Source: Chitinophagaceae bacterium UBA4411
GTDB taxonomy: Bacteria > Bacteroidota > Bacteroidia > Chitinophagales > Chitinophagaceae
NCBI GenBank assembly: GCA_002400415.1
Contig: DGQP01000006.1
Location: 1 to 13,809, forward strand
DNA: 13,809 nt
Direction of reading: 5' to 3'
A program made the translations under genes and the position numbers. Shown one piece after another: positions 1-6,138 of the stretch. The notes under the pieces are model-generated. The model made no database searches, was not told the DNA's origin, and worked only from the letters and a program-made list of their open reading frames with translations. How positions within the stretch are numbered: position 1 is the first letter of the stretch; every line of letters begins with the position of its first letter.

Positions 1-35
1 TTAAGACAGGATTTAATGTTTGAAGCTGGTATATT

Positions 36-605
36 TTAAGCTCTTTGCTTTGCCGGAGCTTTTTTCTTTACTTTTTTCAGGGCAGATTCTATTGCTGCAC
101 TCAGGTTTGCAAATGTAGGCTTCCCGGTAAAAGGCTCATCGTTGATGAAAAAAGCCGGCAGCTCTTTTACACCCCGGTTAATACCTTCTTTCAGGTCATC
201 CTGTACCTGCCAGCCATAAACACCATTCACCAGATCGTCCAGAAACTTTTTGTTATTGACACCTGCTTCTTTAGAATGCAGTTTCAGGCTTGTTGTTCCC
301 AGATTGCGGCGATTATTGAACAATACATTATGCATTTCCCAGAATTTACCTTCCTGCCCTGCTGCAACAGCAGATTCGCTGGCCTTAAGGCTGCGCTGGT
401 GGATCATTGTTAAAGGGAAATGACGGAAGTTAAACCTGATCTTACCCTCGTATTCTTCCAGCAATTGCTTAACAATCTCATTCGCTTTGGCGCAGTCTTC
501 GCTTTCGTATTCGCCAAATTCCATTAATGTGACAGGGGCGTCTTTTTTGCCCACAAACATTTCTTTCGGTTCAATGATGACAACGTCATCTTTTTTAAAT
601 GCCAT
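36..605 (-). CDS. DsbA-like thioredoxin-fold protein with a SxxC active site
   Basis: A 189-residue protein of the DsbA/Thioredoxin_4 type without an N-terminal signal peptide, so probably cytoplasmic. Residues 22-38 give the opening beta strand and the active-site turn (APVTLMEFGEYESEDC). In DsbA relatives the equivalent segment reads CPxC after a similar FGDYE stretch; here it is Ser35-Glu-Asp-Cys38, so the nucleophilic first Cys is Ser and only the second Cys remains. The cis-proline loop is kept (ELPAFFIND, Pro150). The helical insertion between them looks intact (RHFPLTMIH, FWEMHNVLF). The tail is strongly basic (KKVKKKAPAKQRA). The ATG is well supported: GGAG lies 6 nt upstream, one of the few clear Shine-Dalgarno sequences here. 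Without two cysteines it should not act as an ordinary dithiol oxidase; monothiol isomerase, glutathione-linked or binding roles are possible. The fold assignment is firm; the function is open. Confidence 0.9.
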   Translation of the reverse strand: MAFKKDDVVIIEPKEMFVGKKDAPVTLMEFGEYESEDCAKANEIVKQLLEEYEGKIRFNFRHFPLTMIHQRSLKASESAVAAGQEGKFWEMHNVLFNNRRNLGTTSLKLHSKEAGVNNKKFLDDLVNGVYGWQVQDDLKEGINRGVKELPAFFINDEPFTGKPTFANLSAAIESALKKVKKKAPAKQRA

Positions 606-672
606 AATAAACTCCTTTTTTTAGTTCTTCCCCCAAGCTTCAGCCGTGGCTCTACTGGTTATAACAGAATTC

Positions 673-711
673 CATTCATTTGGTTGAATGAAAGCTGTTT
701 ACGCTTTCATT
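673..711 (-). promoter_or_regulatory. Overlapping inverted repeats in the DsbA-like gene leader
   Basis: One repeat pairs CATTCA (673-678) with TGAATG (685-690) across a 6-nt loop. The second pairs AATGAAAGC (687-695) with GCTTTCATT (703-711) across 7 nt. They share bases 687-690, so both cannot form at once. They lie 68-106 nt upstream of the DsbA-like ATG on its coding strand. This could be an operator pair or alternative leader folds; no U-run follows. Confidence 0.35.
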
Positions 712-796
712 TTAACACCTGAAGGCGGCTGAAGATAGTATTTTTTTACACCCTGAAAATGAAAGAAAAAATTAATTTCTTAACACATAAACCCCA

Positions 797-813
797 TACC
801 TGAAAATCAGGTA
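797..813. promoter_or_regulatory. Perfect palindrome, candidate operator
   Basis: TACCTGA (797-803), spacer AAA, TCAGGTA (807-813). This is a perfect 7-bp inverted repeat with a 3-bp centre, of a size that suits a dimeric transcription factor. It lies between divergent genes, about 190 bp from one start and 380 bp from the other. The binding protein is unknown. Confidence 0.35.
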
Positions 814-1191
814 CTTAGTCGCCACAAAAAAAACTATTAAGTGTTTACCTCTACAAACAGGCAGGAACTGGCCTGTTTCAGGCTTTGGGCATCATGAAGG
901 GACAGATCATAACTATGTGTATATTAATAACTTACATTAAAATAAGTAAATTTAAAGACACTGAAATCCTTAAAAACATGGTTTGATGTGCAGGAATTCC
1001 CGGCATATGTTTGCATCAGGTATTTAAAAAAGCGAAACGCTTCTTCAAACCCCAAAACTTCTACCGGTATTACAAACCTCTGCTTGACCTGGTAGCGAAA
1101 CTTGCCCCTTTTGTTTGCCCATTGATTTGTTACTGCCGATTGCCGTCATCTGACTTAACAATTTTAAATTTTTAACCTAAAAAGTATAACC

Positions 1192-1605
1192 ATGAAAAAT
1201 GTATTAAACTTCCGTAACACTGCTATCGCCCTGCTGACTGTAGTAACATTAGCTATTGCACCTGCAGCACAGGCTATTGATGAAACAAACAATACCGCAG
1301 CTGTTGAATTGAAATTCTTAGGCAATTTCAAAAGCAAACCTGTATTTGAACTGAATTTCAAACCCGGAACAGCTGACAATGAGTATGTAGTTATCATCCG
1401 TGACAGCTTCGGTAATTCATTGTACAGGGAAAATGTGAACAGCAACATCGTTTCCAAGAAATTCATGCTGAACATTGAAGAAATTGGCGATGGTGAAGCA
1501 CTGCGTTTCGAGATCACAGGTAAAAAATCTAACAAAACTGTGGTTTATGAAATTAATCAGAACAGCCACTACGTTGAAGAAACCCTGGTAAAAAAGATCA
1601 ACTAA
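1192..1605 (+). CDS. Small exported protein of unknown function
   Basis: A 137-residue protein with a clear Sec signal peptide: basic start (MKNVLNFRN), hydrophobic core at about 10-24, and an AxA site (AQA) giving likely cleavage after residue 28. The mature part of about 109 residues alternates short hydrophobic stretches with polar turns (VFELNFKPG, EYVVIIRDSFGNSLYRE, ALRFEITGKK), as expected for an all-beta Ig-like sandwich. It has no Cys in the mature part and no lipobox, so it is probably soluble in the periplasm or secreted. I recall similar small exported proteins in Chitinophagaceae but no assigned function. The ATG has only an A-rich upstream stretch and no Shine-Dalgarno. A strong hairpin terminator follows 12 bases after the stop. 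The reverse-strand frame over it is a shadow. Confidence 0.85.
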   Translation: MKNVLNFRNTAIALLTVVTLAIAPAAQAIDETNNTAAVELKFLGNFKSKPVFELNFKPGTADNEYVVIIRDSFGNSLYRENVNSNIVSKKFMLNIEEIGDGEALRFEITGKKSNKTVVYEINQNSHYVEETLVKKIN

Positions 1606-1617
1606 GATCCTTTTGAT

Positions 1618-1657
1618 AAAAAAGCCCTGCTCTGAGGAATCAGGCGGGGCTTTTTTT
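1618..1657. terminator. Bidirectional intrinsic terminator
   Basis: AGCCCTGC (1623-1630) pairs with GCGGGGCT (1644-1651) with one T-G wobble, and the stem continues as CTGA/TCAG around a GGAA loop with one bulged T. A run of A precedes it and seven T follow it, so it can end both the exported-protein transcript and the convergent CoA-transferase transcript. Confidence 0.88.
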
Positions 1658-1683
1658 CATTAACCATTACATGAGAAAAGCGG

Positions 1684-2970
1684 TTAGAATATTTTAAATC
1701 GTTCAAAACAATGCCTTTCGAGGCTCTCCCGGTCATCGGGGTGTGCTATTTCAATCAGGGATTTTGCTCTTTGACGAAGGTTTTTTCCAAATAAGAATGC
1801 CACACCATATTCAGTTACCACGTAGTGCACATGCCCTCTTGTGGTAACAACACCGGCACCGGGTTTCAGGTTAGTAACAATACGAGAAACCCCCTTTGCC
1901 GTACGGCTGGTCAATGCAATGATTGGCTTGCCGTCTTCGCTTAATGCGGCTCCCCGCATGAAATCCATTTGCCCGCCGATTCCGCTATACTGGTATTCAC
2001 CAATACTATCAGCACAAACCTGGCCTGTCAGGTCCACTTCTATCGCACTGTTAATCGCAATCACCTTGGGGTTGCGCCGGATTACATGCGGGTCGTTGAC
2101 ATAATCGATATCCAGGAATGCAAACGAAGGATTATCATCAATATAGTTGTATAATTTCCGGGTGCCTACTGCAAATGAACTCACAGACTTATTAGGGTGT
2201 ATTCTTTTTTTCCGGTTATTGATCACATCTTTTTCAACAAGGTCTATTATGCCATCACTCAGCATTTCGGTATGCACTCCCAGGTCTTTGTGATTGCTTA
2301 AGTACCGGAGTACGGCATCGGGAATGGTTCCGATCCCCATTTGTATGGTACTGCCATCATCAATCATCCCGGCGATATTTTTTCCGATAATCATTTCTGC
2401 TTCTCCCACCTTGTCTCCGTAATTTTCTTCAGGAAGAGGCGCCTCATGGAAAACCATTTTGGTAAACCTGTCTGTATGGATCATCCCATCACCATGAGTA
2501 CGTGGTAATAGCGGGTTGACAAGTGCAATAATATTCCGGGCACTATCTACCGCAGAACGGGCTATATCAATGGATAAACTCAGGGAGCAGTAACCATGTT
2601 CATCCGGTGGTGAAACCTGCACGATTGCAACATCCACTTCCATAATCTTTCTCTTGAAAAGATCAGGGATATCACTTAAAAAAACCGGGATGTAATCAGC
2701 CCGCCCTTCTTTCACAGCATTGCGTACTGAGGCTGACACGAACATGGAATTGATGTGAAATGCAGACTGGTATTCTGGTTTGTCTATTTCAATATCTCCA
2801 CGCAGGGTGATGGAGACGATCTCCACATTTTTCAGCCTGTCTTTTTCTTTGGCCAGTTCACGCAGCAAATAAAGCGGCGTACAGGCACTTCCATGAATAA
2901 ATACCCGTTGGTCACTCTGAATCAGTGACAGGGCTTCAGCCGCAGAAACGTATTTATAAGGGTGAACCAT
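1684..2970 (-). CDS. Acetyl-CoA hydrolase / CoA-transferase family protein
   Basis: A 428-residue cytoplasmic enzyme of the acetyl-CoA hydrolase/transferase family, the group containing 4-hydroxybutyrate, butyryl and succinyl CoA-transferases. These enzymes move CoA between carboxylic acids through a glutamyl-CoA thioester. The N-terminal half (about 1-190) includes the VQVSPPDEHGYCSL segment. The C-terminal half has the glycine motif GIGTIPDAV (212-220), the probable catalytic Glu235 in HTEMLSDG, the oxyanion loop GIGGQMDFMRGA (330-341), and the conserved tail VVTEYGVAFLFGKNLRQRA followed by IAHPDDRESL. Length is normal and all motifs are intact. Exact substrates cannot be read from sequence; acetate-linked transfer is a reasonable guess. 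The ATG at 2970 lacks a strong ribosome site. A small winged-helix gene lies 126 bp upstream on the same strand and could control or be co-transcribed with it. Confidence 0.92.
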   Translation of the reverse strand: MVHPYKYVSAAEALSLIQSDQRVFIHGSACTPLYLLRELAKEKDRLKNVEIVSITLRGDIEIDKPEYQSAFHINSMFVSASVRNAVKEGRADYIPVFLSDIPDLFKRKIMEVDVAIVQVSPPDEHGYCSLSLSIDIARSAVDSARNIIALVNPLLPRTHGDGMIHTDRFTKMVFHEAPLPEENYGDKVGEAEMIIGKNIAGMIDDGSTIQMGIGTIPDAVLRYLSNHKDLGVHTEMLSDGIIDLVEKDVINNRKKRIHPNKSVSSFAVGTRKLYNYIDDNPSFAFLDIDYVNDPHVIRRNPKVIAINSAIEVDLTGQVCADSIGEYQYSGIGGQMDFMRGAALSEDGKPIIALTSRTAKGVSRIVTNLKPGAGVVTTRGHVHYVVTEYGVAFLFGKNLRQRAKSLIEIAHPDDRESLERHCFERFKIF

Positions 2971-3096
2971 GAGCTATTCTTATTTGACAGCAAAAATCAG
3001 CCGTTGCTCTTTTTAAAAAAAAGACATTTATCAGCTATAGTCATGATTTTAATACCGATAAAACTGTTGTTTTTGAGATGGAAATCAGTCCGATTA

Positions 3097-3351
3097 TTAT
3101 TCCCGGACCAGGTTGTTTTTGCCTTTCACTTTTTCAAGGCCATCTTGTGTAATACGGATAACGAGAGTATCCTGTTGCTCTGTGGTTACCAGTCCTTCCT
3201 GTTGCAGTAAGGTCAGATGCTGATAAATAGAAGACCACTCCTGCATGCTTCTTAAAATGAGTTCACGGGGCCGGCAGGCATAGCTTTGCGGCTGCGGATC
3301 ATTTTTTACAATTTCATAGATGGTTTTGAGAAGGCTGTAATGGTCTTGCAT
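3097..3351 (-). CDS. Small winged-helix DNA-binding protein
   Basis: An 84-residue protein whose pattern fits one winged helix-turn-helix domain. An N-terminal helix (residues 4-16) is followed by a loop, then a helix pair, with the recognition helix at about 40-52 (SSIYQHLTLLQQEGLV). The beta wing is at about 55-69 (TTEQQDTLVIRIT) with a closing helix (QDGLEKVK). That order resembles the core of MarR/PadR-like repressors without their dimerisation helices. Two features support a real gene: the protein logic is coherent and it lies in the same direction just ahead of the CoA-transferase gene. A perfect 10-bp palindrome (3366-3375) lies 15 bp upstream of its ATG, which suggests autoregulation. 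No ligand domain is present. It may also be a nucleoid-type or protein-binding wHTH. Confidence 0.72.
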   Translation of the reverse strand: MQDHYSLLKTIYEIVKNDPQPQSYACRPRELILRSMQEWSSIYQHLTLLQQEGLVTTEQQDTLVIRITQDGLEKVKGKNNLVRE

Positions 3352-4056
3352 TGTTTAAAAATATTGGAAATTTCCTTTTTTACACTAACAACTTATCAAC
3401 AAAAAGTTAAATCTCTTTATGCAAGAAACACCCTTCTTGTTGTACCGGTAACCGGTCTTTATGAAGTGGTTTTTAAAACTGGTAAAGAATAACTCTGTTT
3501 GCGCATTCTGTTTCAGGTAGAATAAAATCCCGGGAGGACACCCGCTATTCCAATATAATTTATAAAACAATCCTGCCAGGCAGCAATTTCATATCATAGA
3601 ACCCTATTATAAACAACGCTGCAAAAGTGACCGGAATAATACATTATGATACCCGGCATTATAGTAAAACAGGAAGAATATTGCACGCACAATTGAAAAC
3701 AGGAACAGTCCTGAATACAACTGCAAGAATTAATATTGATTATAGAAAACGGGGTAATTCTACGATATAAAAACGATCTGCCTGACTTTTTAACAGCTTT
3801 AACAAAATTCATTAATGATACTCATACAGTTAGCCTGTCAGTGGATAACTGCAGGCTGAAATGCTGTGCAGACCTGCATTTGCAGGCTATCTTTGCGCAG
3901 TCATTGCAACAAATTGCAAACACAGCGTTCTGAATAACTGAAAAACCGGGATTATTCGTCCACAGAACAAATGCTGTAACCATCCGATCAATCCTGTGTC
4001 AGCCTTTCTTTCTGATCCAATCCTCCGGACGGCATTATTGTACTAAAAATCGTTCA
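3352..4056. other. Long intergenic region without a supported gene
   Basis: These 705 bp separate the divergent winged-helix and transglycosylase genes. The largest frames (65-72 codons) start at non-ATG codons or lack protein-like composition, and I do not support them. Visible items are the 3366-3375 palindrome, an inverted repeat CAAGAA/TTCTTG near 3422-3439, and ACCGGT twice seven bases apart at 3444-3456. A CTGCAG-rich patch occurs near 3848-3888. It probably holds two promoters and perhaps decayed DNA. Confidence 0.5.
3366..3375. promoter_or_regulatory. Candidate operator of the winged-helix gene
   Basis: GGAAATTTCC is a perfect 10-bp palindrome ending 15 bp before the winged-helix start codon. 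A repressor bound there would cover the leader or promoter. Such a palindrome also arises by chance in AT-rich DNA, so support is positional only. Confidence 0.3.
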
Positions 4057-4935
4057 ATGTTCAGGCAAAAAATGTTTAAAGCAGGTATTGCTGCCGGCAG
4101 TTTTATTTTTATGGCTGCGGCCCCCGGCAATAAAACCGTTACAGCTTTTGATAACACCTCCCATTCATGTCTTATTAATGAACCGGATTCATTAATAAAA
4201 GACGGGCATGCTTTTGATTCAACAGGCCTTTGCACCTGTTTACCTGATCTCAGCATCACACAACTTTCAGCCGCTCCGAGAATTGAATTAAACAGGCAGG
4301 TGGCTGGTTTCGTGAATAATTATATTCATGTCAATGATTTCTATCTTGACAAAATAAAAGTTAAGAGCACTCCTTTCTTTACTGTTATTGATACAATATT
4401 GTTTCAGTATAACCTGCCGGTTGAATTAAAATATCTTGCGGTTATTGAATCCAAACTGGATAACAGAATTGTATCCGGTGCCGGCGCTGCCGGCATCTGG
4501 CAACTGATGCCATCCGCTGCCAGGAGCTTTGGGCTTAAAGTAAATGGAAAGAATGATGAACGCAGGAATATTTATAAAAGCACGGCTGCAGCTGCGAAAT
4601 GCCTGGTCTATCTCCATAATATCTTTGACGACTGGTTACTGACCCTTGCAGCTTATAATAGCGGCCCGGCCCGTGTATTATCGGCCATAAAAAAATCCGG
4701 CAGCCGCAATTTCTGGACACTACAAAAATATCTTCCTGCAGAAACCCGGGAACATGTGAAGAAATTTATCGCTATACATTATTATTTTGAAGGGCATGGC
4801 AGTTTGGCCACCCTCACAAAAGCAGAAACAAAAGCGCATATTGACGATGTGGCTGAATTTGTAAAAAAGCAGGAGCTTCAAGAGACGGATACACTGCCTG
4901 CTGAAGAAAACATCACAAAACTTACCGTTCGCTAA
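4057..4935 (+). CDS. Exported lytic transglycosylase (SLT domain)
   Basis: A 292-residue exported murein lytic transglycosylase of the MltD/Slt type, which cleaves the MurNAc-GlcNAc bond to form 1,6-anhydro ends. The N-terminus has a basic start and a hydrophobic stretch (KAGIAAGSFIFMAAAPG), a signal peptide with likely cleavage near residue 22-30. A low-complexity linker follows to about residue 75. The SLT domain covers about 105-245 with the catalytic Glu131 (LAVIES), the GIWQLMP motif (146-152) with the adjacent AARSFGL, and the AAYNSGP motif (198-204). No LysM repeats are present, unlike longer MltD proteins, so binding to the wall must rely on the catalytic domain. The C-terminal 45 residues are acidic and unassigned. 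ATG at 4057 is chosen; the ATG five codons later would leave the signal intact. A strong terminator follows. Confidence 0.92.
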   Translation: MFRQKMFKAGIAAGSFIFMAAAPGNKTVTAFDNTSHSCLINEPDSLIKDGHAFDSTGLCTCLPDLSITQLSAAPRIELNRQVAGFVNNYIHVNDFYLDKIKVKSTPFFTVIDTILFQYNLPVELKYLAVIESKLDNRIVSGAGAAGIWQLMPSAARSFGLKVNGKNDERRNIYKSTAAAAKCLVYLHNIFDDWLLTLAAYNSGPARVLSAIKKSGSRNFWTLQKYLPAETREHVKKFIAIHYYFEGHGSLATLTKAETKAHIDDVAEFVKKQELQETDTLPAEENITKLTVR

Positions 4936-4953
4936 TGACGGTTTTGAAAAACT

Positions 4954-4984
4954 AAAGCCGCCCTGTTTGCCAGGGCGGCTTTTT
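4954..4984. terminator. Bidirectional intrinsic terminator
   Basis: AAAGCCGCCCTG (4954-4965) pairs perfectly with CAGGGCGGCTTT (4971-4982), a 12-bp stem with a 5-nt loop. The A and T ends give U-runs on both strands, so it serves the transglycosylase and the convergent carbonic anhydrase. Confidence 0.93.
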
Positions 4985-5003
4985 ATTCTAAGAATAAGAA
5001 GCT

Positions 5004-5666
5004 TTATTTTAACATTGTGACGCTTCCTTTCTCAAGGTCGTACCGGGCGGTAACGATTTTCAACTCACCTTTTTCCATTTTTTCCCTGATAATGGATGAT
5101 TGTTCCTGCAATTGAAGTGTTACATGCTTAAGATTAGCTTCAATACAATGCGCCAGCCGGTCCTTGTCATCTTTTGCAATAGCAGATATCTCGGTCTCGG
5201 CCTTAATACTATCCACAATATCTTTGATATGACCCGGCGCTTCACCGCCTTCTACAAAAGCTTTGATTGCGCCGCATTGTTCATGTCCCAATACAAGTAT
5301 CAGCGGTACTTGCAAGTGCTCAACTGCGTATTCCACACTCCCTATTTCAAGACCTCCCACCAGGTTACCCGCCGTACGAATGACAAACAGGTCACCAAGC
5401 CCCTGGTCAAAAATCAGTTCGGGCGGCACCCGGGAATCTGAACAACTGATAACAACAGCAAAAGGATGCTGGCCTTTTGCTATCTCACCTATTCGTTGCC
5501 TGCTTTCGTCAGGATGTAACGGGTGTGCAGCAGCAAAACGGGTATTTCCCTCTAACAATTTTTCAAGGGTAGTGGACTTAGTTGCCACAGGTTGGTTCAT
5601 CTTATGCCCGCAGGCAGCAAATACAACCAGCAACACGATAGCAGGGAATAAAAAGTAATTCTTCAT
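5004..5666 (-). CDS. Beta-class carbonic anhydrase, lipoprotein
   Basis: A 220-residue beta-carbonic anhydrase that interconverts CO2 and bicarbonate with zinc. Zinc and active-site residues are all present: Cys75 and Asp77 with Arg79 in SCSDSRVPPE, then His128 and Cys131 in GHEQCGAIKA. The segment LFVIRTAGN (93-101) and VEYAVEHLQVPLILVLGH complete the family core. The N-terminus is a lipoprotein signal: MKNYFLFPAIVLLVVFAAC with the lipobox Cys at 19, so the enzyme is exported and lipid-anchored, unlike most cytoplasmic beta enzymes. I start at the ATG at 5666; an in-frame TTG two codons earlier is possible but less likely. It faces the transglycosylase and shares its terminator. A hairpin of AAACGGGT/ACCCGTTT lies 29 nt upstream of the start. 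The family call is firm; the anchoring side of the membrane is inferred. Confidence 0.93.
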   Translation of the reverse strand: MKNYFLFPAIVLLVVFAACGHKMNQPVATKSTTLEKLLEGNTRFAAAHPLHPDESRQRIGEIAKGQHPFAVVISCSDSRVPPELIFDQGLGDLFVIRTAGNLVGGLEIGSVEYAVEHLQVPLILVLGHEQCGAIKAFVEGGEAPGHIKDIVDSIKAETEISAIAKDDKDRLAHCIEANLKHVTLQLQEQSSIIREKMEKGELKIVTARYDLEKGSVTMLK

Positions 5667-6135
5667 ATGCAAAAATGGAAGTGAACGATACTGAAAACGG
5701 GTAAAGCTAAAAACCCGTTTCTCCCCTGCTGATGAGGCTTATCAGGAAATAAAATGAGTTTTCTCAAAAACCACCCGGAACAAACCCGGTAACCGAAAGG
5801 GAATGACTGCAGCAATACGGCACTTCCATTTACACTACAAGAGGTAAACTCATACCCCCGCAACAAGGGGTGTTGTTACAAGAAATGGGAAACAGGTCTG
5901 CCTGCATATGCTGCAGGCCCCGGCCGCTCCATTCATTCTCGTGCCGGGGTTCAATGAAACGATTGCTTCCGCGGAAATAATAGGTATGGGTAAAAGCTAA
6001 AATGGAATAAAGTGGCAGATGGATTTTTGCCTGCCCCGAATATCCCGGGCAAGGAACCACAGACCATATGATACGGTGACAGTGAAATGAACTGCCATTC
6101 AGATTCCTTCCTTCTTTACCCGAATATGAATAGTT
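5667..6135. other. Divergent intergenic region rich in inverted repeats
   Basis: No gene is supported here. Several pairings can be drawn: 5695-5720; CTGAT/ATCAG at about 5728-5744; CAACA/TGTTG around an AGGGG loop near 5861-5875; GCCTGC/GCAGGC near 5900-5918; CCCCGGC/GCCGGGG at 5918-5949; and TTGCC/GGCAA near 6026-6052. GGGAA followed by CAGGT near 5888-5897 recalls part of a cobalamin riboswitch, but the GGTGnAA core and an orderly B12 box are missing. The long reverse frame here overlaps the radical SAM gene and looks non-coding. Confidence 0.45.
5695..5720 (-). promoter_or_regulatory. Inverted repeat in the carbonic anhydrase leader
   Basis: AAACGGGT (5695-5702) and ACCCGTTT (5713-5720) form a perfect 8-bp inverted repeat with a 10-nt loop, 29 nt upstream of the carbonic anhydrase ATG. 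It has no U-run long enough for a terminator in the gene's own direction, so an operator or leader hairpin is more likely. A similar AAACGGGAT repeat lies upstream of the peroxiredoxin. Confidence 0.4.
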
Positions 6136-6138
6136 TTG
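6131..6138 (+). promoter_or_regulatory. TAnnTTTG-like -7 box at the radical SAM start
   Basis: TAGTTTTG matches the Bacteroidota -7 consensus TAnnTTTG exactly. No good TTTG box is visible about 19-21 bp upstream. If real, transcription would begin near 6145 and translation would start at the TTG at 6157, not at 6136. Confidence 0.25.

Larger units (their letters stand above)
606..1191. other. Divergent intergenic region with inverted repeats
   Basis: No gene is supported in these 586 bases between the divergent DsbA-like and exported-protein genes. The half near the DsbA-like gene holds two overlapping inverted repeats (673-690 and 687-711). A perfect 7+3+7 palindrome sits at 797-813. A short stem-loop AAGCG/CGCTT with an AAA loop lies at 1030-1042. 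The rest is AT-rich. Promoters for both genes must lie here, but I see no convincing full TTTG/TAnnTTTG pair. Confidence 0.6.

Noticed and set aside
1030..1045. Short hairpin AAGCG/CGCTT with T-run on the minus strand as a terminator
   Set aside because: The stem is only 5 bp and no minus-strand gene ends there.
3736..3933. 65-codon plus-strand frame in the 3352-4056 gap
   Set aside because: It starts with TTG, has no ribosome site, an upstream in-frame stop and Cys-rich composition without a recognisable pattern.
5723..5755. CTGATGAG followed by GGAAA, resembling hammerhead ribozyme core
   Set aside because: The segment between the two conserved parts cannot form stem II, and no cleavage-site stem is present; chance match.
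5885..6040. Cobalamin riboswitch
   Set aside because: Only GGGAA, AGGT and GCCTGCC fragments are present; the GGTGnAAnTCC core and properly placed B12 box are absent. Kept only as a low-level observation.
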